DNA of 24,185 bases from Saonia sp964398035 (lineage in GTDB: Bacteria; Bacteroidota; Bacteroidia; Flavobacteriales; Flavobacteriaceae). Where the stretch lies: contig CAYNLI010000032.1 in NCBI GenBank assembly GCA_964398035.1, positions 1-24,185 on the forward strand, in the 5' to 3' direction. The position numbers were made by a program, and so were the translations under genes. The notes beneath the pieces were generated by a model. That model saw only the letters and a program-made list of their open reading frames with translations. It had not been told where the DNA came from and ran no database searches. Every line of letters begins with the position of its first letter. Position 1 is the stretch's first letter. Shown here piece after piece: positions 21,997 to 24,185 of this stretch.

Positions 21997-22014
21997 ATCT
22001 TTTATTTAGACTTT
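21997..22014 (-). repeat. Junction repeat, copy 4
   Basis: The minus strand reads AAAGTCTAAATAAAAGAT, 17 of 18 to the consensus. It provides the stop codon of the 136-residue gene (GTC TAA). Confidence 0.9.
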
Positions 22015-22416
22015 ATGGGCTATTTCTATTAATTTAGAAATAACATCTAAGACTGTTTTGGCTTTCTCTGCAAGACCAAAAAACTCATACATTTTTGGAG
22101 AGAGTTCTTTTTGAAGTATATTATGTTCTTCCTGATTTAAATTCTCAAAATCTCTAATCCAATCTTCAAAATATCTTCGCCCACACTCAGTATAACAGCT
22201 TGCATTATATTTAGTGAAACCTTCAGACTCTAAATATTGTTCTGCAACTCTATATTTATCATGGCTATATTCCTTCCCAAATAATTCTTTTAAATCTCTT
22301 CTCATATCTCCACCAAATGGAGTATCTGTTTTCCCTCGAGTTTCGAGATATATTTTAAACAATATTAGATGGATATATAAGTCACGTGTTTCAATTATTT
22401 TTAAAATTTTATTCAT
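22006..22416 (-). CDS. Hypothetical soluble protein, 136 aa
   Basis: I do not recognise this protein. It has no signal peptide or membrane segment. It looks mostly helical: an N-terminal LHLILFKIYLETRGK-like helix (actual IHLILFKIYLETRGKTD), a GGDMRRDLKELFGKEYSHDK stretch, RVAEQYLESEGFTKYNASCY, and a charged helical end (MYEFFGLAEKAKTVLDVIS). The middle, with a helix, EQYLESEGF and a short turn, could be a winged helix, but this is weak. Two cysteines lie close together in SCYTECGRRYF. It sits between repeat copies 3 and 4, and copy 4 overlaps its stop codon. Confidence 0.65.
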   Translation of the reverse strand: MNKILKIIETRDLYIHLILFKIYLETRGKTDTPFGGDMRRDLKELFGKEYSHDKYRVAEQYLESEGFTKYNASCYTECGRRYFEDWIRDFENLNQEEHNILQKELSPKMYEFFGLAEKAKTVLDVISKLIEIAHKV

Positions 22417-22433
22417 TCTTTCATTTGAAATTT

Positions 22434-22451
22434 ATCGTTTATTTAGACTTT
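22434..22451 (-). repeat. Junction repeat, copy 3
   Basis: Exact consensus on the minus strand: AAAGTCTAAATAAACGAT. It lies between the lipocalin-like gene (21 bp after its stop) and the 136-residue gene (17 bp before its start). Confidence 0.9.
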
Positions 22452-22472
22452 GATGCTGTAATACTGAAAGTG

Positions 22473-22955
22473 TTACAATCTTTTTAAATGCAGCATAAAA
22501 GTACCAAATGTATTATCATCATCTTTAGGATAAAAGGTTAGATGAAGTACATCTTCGCTAATTAGTTCCGCAAATGCATAACCAGTTTGCAACTGTTCAT
22601 TAGGGTCTTCTCTTGTTTGGAGTATAATATTATGTCTTTCATCATCAGGGTCTATACCCGCAGCCCAATTCCCAGTAATTGTTACCCAAATTTCACAACC
22701 GCCATCACCGTCTCCTCCCCAGTATTCTAATTCAACGTTACCTGTTTCAAAAAAGGTATAAGAACGCATTAAACTACATTCGTCCTGACTTAGGTTTTCT
22801 TCACCATCTTTTATGTAAAACCTTTTAGTGTACTGCCATTTACCTGCTAATAATTCTTCTAAATCGGCTTTACCCTCCGTCTCAATTTTTGTTTCATCTT
22901 TAGAGCAAGAAAATAGAAATAAAATAATAGCTGAAATTAATAAGTATTTAGTCAT
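22473..22955 (-). CDS. Lipocalin-like lipoprotein
   Basis: 160 residues. The lipoprotein signal ends LFSC (Cys17). After a charged linker (KDETKIETEGKAD) comes ELLAGKWQYTKRFYI, the G-x-W opening typical of lipocalin-like Bacteroidota lipoproteins. Beta-strands follow with RSYTFFETGNVELEYWGG, EIWVTITGNWAAG and VLHLTFYPKDDDNTFGTFML, which fit a barrel of eight or so strands. Two cysteines (ECSLM, GGCEIW) could form a disulfide. No ligand is known. It lies between repeat copies 2 and 3. Confidence 0.7.
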   Translation of the reverse strand: MTKYLLISAIILFLFSCSKDETKIETEGKADLEELLAGKWQYTKRFYIKDGEENLSQDECSLMRSYTFFETGNVELEYWGGDGDGGCEIWVTITGNWAAGIDPDDERHNIILQTREDPNEQLQTGYAFAELISEDVLHLTFYPKDDDNTFGTFMLHLKRL

Positions 22956-22971
22956 ATTTAGGTTGATTTTA

Positions 22972-22988
22972 ATCGTTATTTAGACTTT
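22972..22988 (-). repeat. Junction repeat, copy 2
   Basis: The minus strand reads AAAGTCTAAATAACGAT, the consensus with one A missing. It encodes the last residues (..SK) and the TAA stop of the 90-residue lipoprotein. Confidence 0.88.
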
Positions 22989-23248
22989 AATCCTTTGTAT
23001 AATCCATGAGGAGAGAAAATCAACTCATGACTACCATAATGGTAAATTTCTCTCTTTCTTCTTCCAAAGCTACCTGAATCATAATTTTCAGTTATAATAC
23101 TGTCGGGTTGTCCTATTTTTTTAACCACTTGTTCCTTTGTCATCGGATAGGAAATATCATTTTCAATAATGTACTCCTTGCTCTTCTTTTCTCTTTGACA
23201 GGATAAACAAATAATTGAAAACATCAAGATAGAAATCATTCTTCTCAT
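22976..23248 (-). CDS. Small BamE/SmpA-like lipoprotein
   Basis: 90 residues. The signal ends CLSC (Cys17). The mature part, ISYPMTKEQVVKKIGQPDSI, then REIYHYGSHELIFSPHGLYK, follows the short helix-helix-strand-strand layout of the SmpA/OmlA (BamE-like) domain with the 'T.eqV...lG.Pd' motif. BamE itself is part of the outer-membrane assembly complex, but this fold is also used in many unrelated small lipoproteins, so I claim only the fold. An alternative start is Met4. Its ATG lies inside repeat copy 1 and its stop inside copy 2, so the gene fills the interval exactly. Confidence 0.7.
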   Translation of the reverse strand: MRRMISILMFSIICLSCQREKKSKEYIIENDISYPMTKEQVVKKIGQPDSIITENYDSGSFGRRKREIYHYGSHELIFSPHGLYKGLKSK

Positions 23249-23264
23249 CGTTTATGTAGACTTT
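23247..23264 (-). repeat. Junction repeat, copy 1
   Basis: The minus strand reads AAAGTCTACATAAACGAT, 17 of 18 to the consensus. The final AT overlaps the ATG of the BamE-like gene. Confidence 0.88.
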
Positions 23265-23622
23265 AGTGTTATCCGTGAAAAAAAATTAATTTCCTTAAAT
23301 CATGGATTAGAGCTAATTCTCTACCTGTGAATTTTTGCTCATGTTCAAGAAGGTTAAGTTCAAACAAGCCCTTACAATTTTACTTAGCCTTAGTTTGTCC
23401 AAAATTTCAATAAATTCTAATGTTGTAATTGATATCAACTTTATACAATTGTGTAATATGACTTATAATAAAGGGAGTATTAGCAAGATAGTAAAAAAGA
23501 AAACTATTTTTTACAGAAATACGTAACACTAAGAGATAGTTTTATGGTGTTTTTAACACTAAATGTTGATAATTGGCGTTATATATGTATAACAAAATAA
23601 AGGATTGGGGTGTCCCCGGTCG
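23265..23622. other. Stretch without a convincing gene, with short repeats
   Basis: No supported coding region. A 63-codon plus-strand frame (23335-23526) has no recognisable features. TTAGTGTTA at 23263-23271 recurs inverted as TAACACTAA at 23524-23532 and 23554-23562. GTTATA-TATG-TATAAC (23578-23593) and GGGG-TGT-CCCC (23607-23617) are small dyads just before the terminator. It may contain a small RNA or a decayed cassette. Confidence 0.45.
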
Positions 23623-23660
23623 AGCAATAGCCAAACATTCGTGTTTGGCTATTGCTTTTA
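23623..23660 (+). terminator. Strong rho-independent terminator
   Basis: GCAATAGCCAAACA (23624-23637) pairs perfectly with TGTTTGGCTATTGC (23642-23655) around a TTCG loop. A further A-T pair extends the stem, and TTTTA follows. The T-run is on the plus strand only. No firm gene precedes it on that strand. Confidence 0.8.
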
Positions 23661-23731
23661 TGGAAATATTTTCAACCCATATCTTTTACCGGATCAAGAT
23701 CCCTAATTTCAACTAATTAAATTTTTTTATT

Positions 23732-23974
23732 ATGACAAAAAAGAAAAATGAAATTAAGCCATATCAACGGTTATTAAAGCAAATAAAGTTTGAGAAAGCA
23801 CGAGAGGAATATACTGACCGTGAAATTAAAATGGAAACACTTTTCTCAAATAAGGTTTTATTTGAAGCAACCATAAGAAATGGAAAAAATATTTATATTA
23901 TAACGGTAATTGTTGTGATATGGATAATATTCTCTTTGGTAGGTTTATTATTAATAACAATGGGTATTATTTAA
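23732..23974 (+). CDS. Small membrane protein, 80 aa
   Basis: I do not recognise the family. The first ~50 residues are highly charged and helical (MTKKKNEIKPYQRLLKQIKF, EKAREEYTDREIKMETLF). One hydrophobic helix at ~53-78 follows (IYIITVIVVIWIIFSLVGLL). The positive N-terminal part would stay in the cytoplasm. Coding is supported by the start in an AT-rich leader, the coherent charged-then-hydrophobic layout and normal codon use. It starts 72 bp after the terminator, so it needs its own promoter; TATCTTTT at 23680-23687 is a weak candidate. Confidence 0.6.
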   Translation: MTKKKNEIKPYQRLLKQIKFEKAREEYTDREIKMETLFSNKVLFEATIRNGKNIYIITVIVVIWIIFSLVGLLLITMGII

Positions 23975-24185
23975 AAATATTTGTAGAAACAAAAATCTCA
24001 ATAGAAAACAATGTATTACTGAGTTTATATGCCCCACCTTGGGCTATATTTTGTTAATCTATGACTTTCTAAGGATCAAGATTAAAACTTGTGTGTGAAT
24101 TAGTATTATAGTTTGATCTTTGTAAAAAAACTTTGGATTTATCACTAGACCTTTTAAAATTAGTATTACCTGAATTATTAGTAAG
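23975..24185. other. Gene-free right end of the window
   Basis: No ORF of note on either strand. GCCC-CACCTT-GGGC near 24031-24044, followed by TATATTTTG, could be a weak terminator for the preceding gene. A 10-base word GGATCAAGAT (24073-24082) repeats one at 23691-23700. Confidence 0.4.

Noticed and set aside
21370..23264. Classical integron attC sites
   Set aside because: The repeats are only ~18 bp, with no opposing inverted arm beside them and no GTTRRRY/RYYYAAC pair; no integrase is in the window. Only 'cassette-like' is claimed.
21370..23264. CRISPR array
   Set aside because: Repeat spacing is 275-627 bp and each interval holds a gene; there are no short unique spacers and no cas genes.
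23335..23526. 63-codon plus-strand ORF before the strong terminator
   Set aside because: It has no recognisable domain or consistent signal peptide and no clear start context. Its composition matches non-coding AT-rich DNA here. Kept only as part of the gene-free stretch.
23691..24082. GGATCAAGAT direct repeat flanking the 80-aa gene, possible second cassette
   Set aside because: Only 10 bases are shared, with no similarity outside the word; chance is a reasonable explanation.

Overview
The window looks like a chromosomal stretch of a Bacteroidota species, most likely a marine-type member of the Flavobacteriaceae. The DNA is AT-rich and Shine-Dalgarno sequences are weak. Several upstream regions fit the Bacteroidota promoter shape (TAnnTTTG-like). 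Family content is typical of that group: membrane-anchored MutS homologue, DUF4230, DUF4260, long-form urocanase, and an M56 peptidase with TonB-like C-termini. No genus is assigned.

Bases 1-8503 hold twelve minus-strand genes with very short gaps or overlaps. In transcription order they are a BlaI-type repressor, an M56 BlaR1-like sensor/peptidase with two tandem TonB-like domains, a TPR protein, a TonB-like lipoprotein, RuvC, HemW, a cyclase-family hydrolase, DUF4260, DUF4230, a Dabb-domain lipoprotein, a MmcQ/YjbR protein and a truncated membrane MutS homologue. A perfect 40-bp palindrome (8649-8688), made of two ACTAA-N4-TTAGT dyads, separates this block from a divergent plus-strand pair: a DUF456 membrane protein and a beta-lactamase-superfamily serine hydrolase. 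The layout resembles a BlaI/BlaR1 circuit facing both ways. Repeats of a TCGAGCGGAGTC/GAGCGCAGTCGA type occur in the blaI leader and inside hemW, where one is translated in frame.

Bases 10587-17962 hold a nitroreductase, then a LysR regulator divergent from a complete histidine-utilisation operon, hutH-hutI-hutU-hutG. It converts histidine to glutamate with release of ammonia and formamide.

Bases 17963-21327 look like a decayed or remodelled zone. They hold an (alpha/alpha)-barrel-like lipoprotein, a scar fusing the first 40 codons of uxaA (altronate dehydratase) to the last 105 of uxaB (tagaturonate reductase), a small beta-barrel protein, a GAF protein, and the 3' end of an IS3-family transposase with its terminal repeat.

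Bases 21370-23264 are the most unusual part. Four small, unrelated minus-strand genes (two lipoproteins, a protein of unknown fold and a DUF4468-like protein) are each bounded by the same 18-bp repeat, five copies in all. This looks like an array of single-gene cassettes. The last kilobase has an orphan strong terminator, a small membrane protein, and no further recognisable genes.
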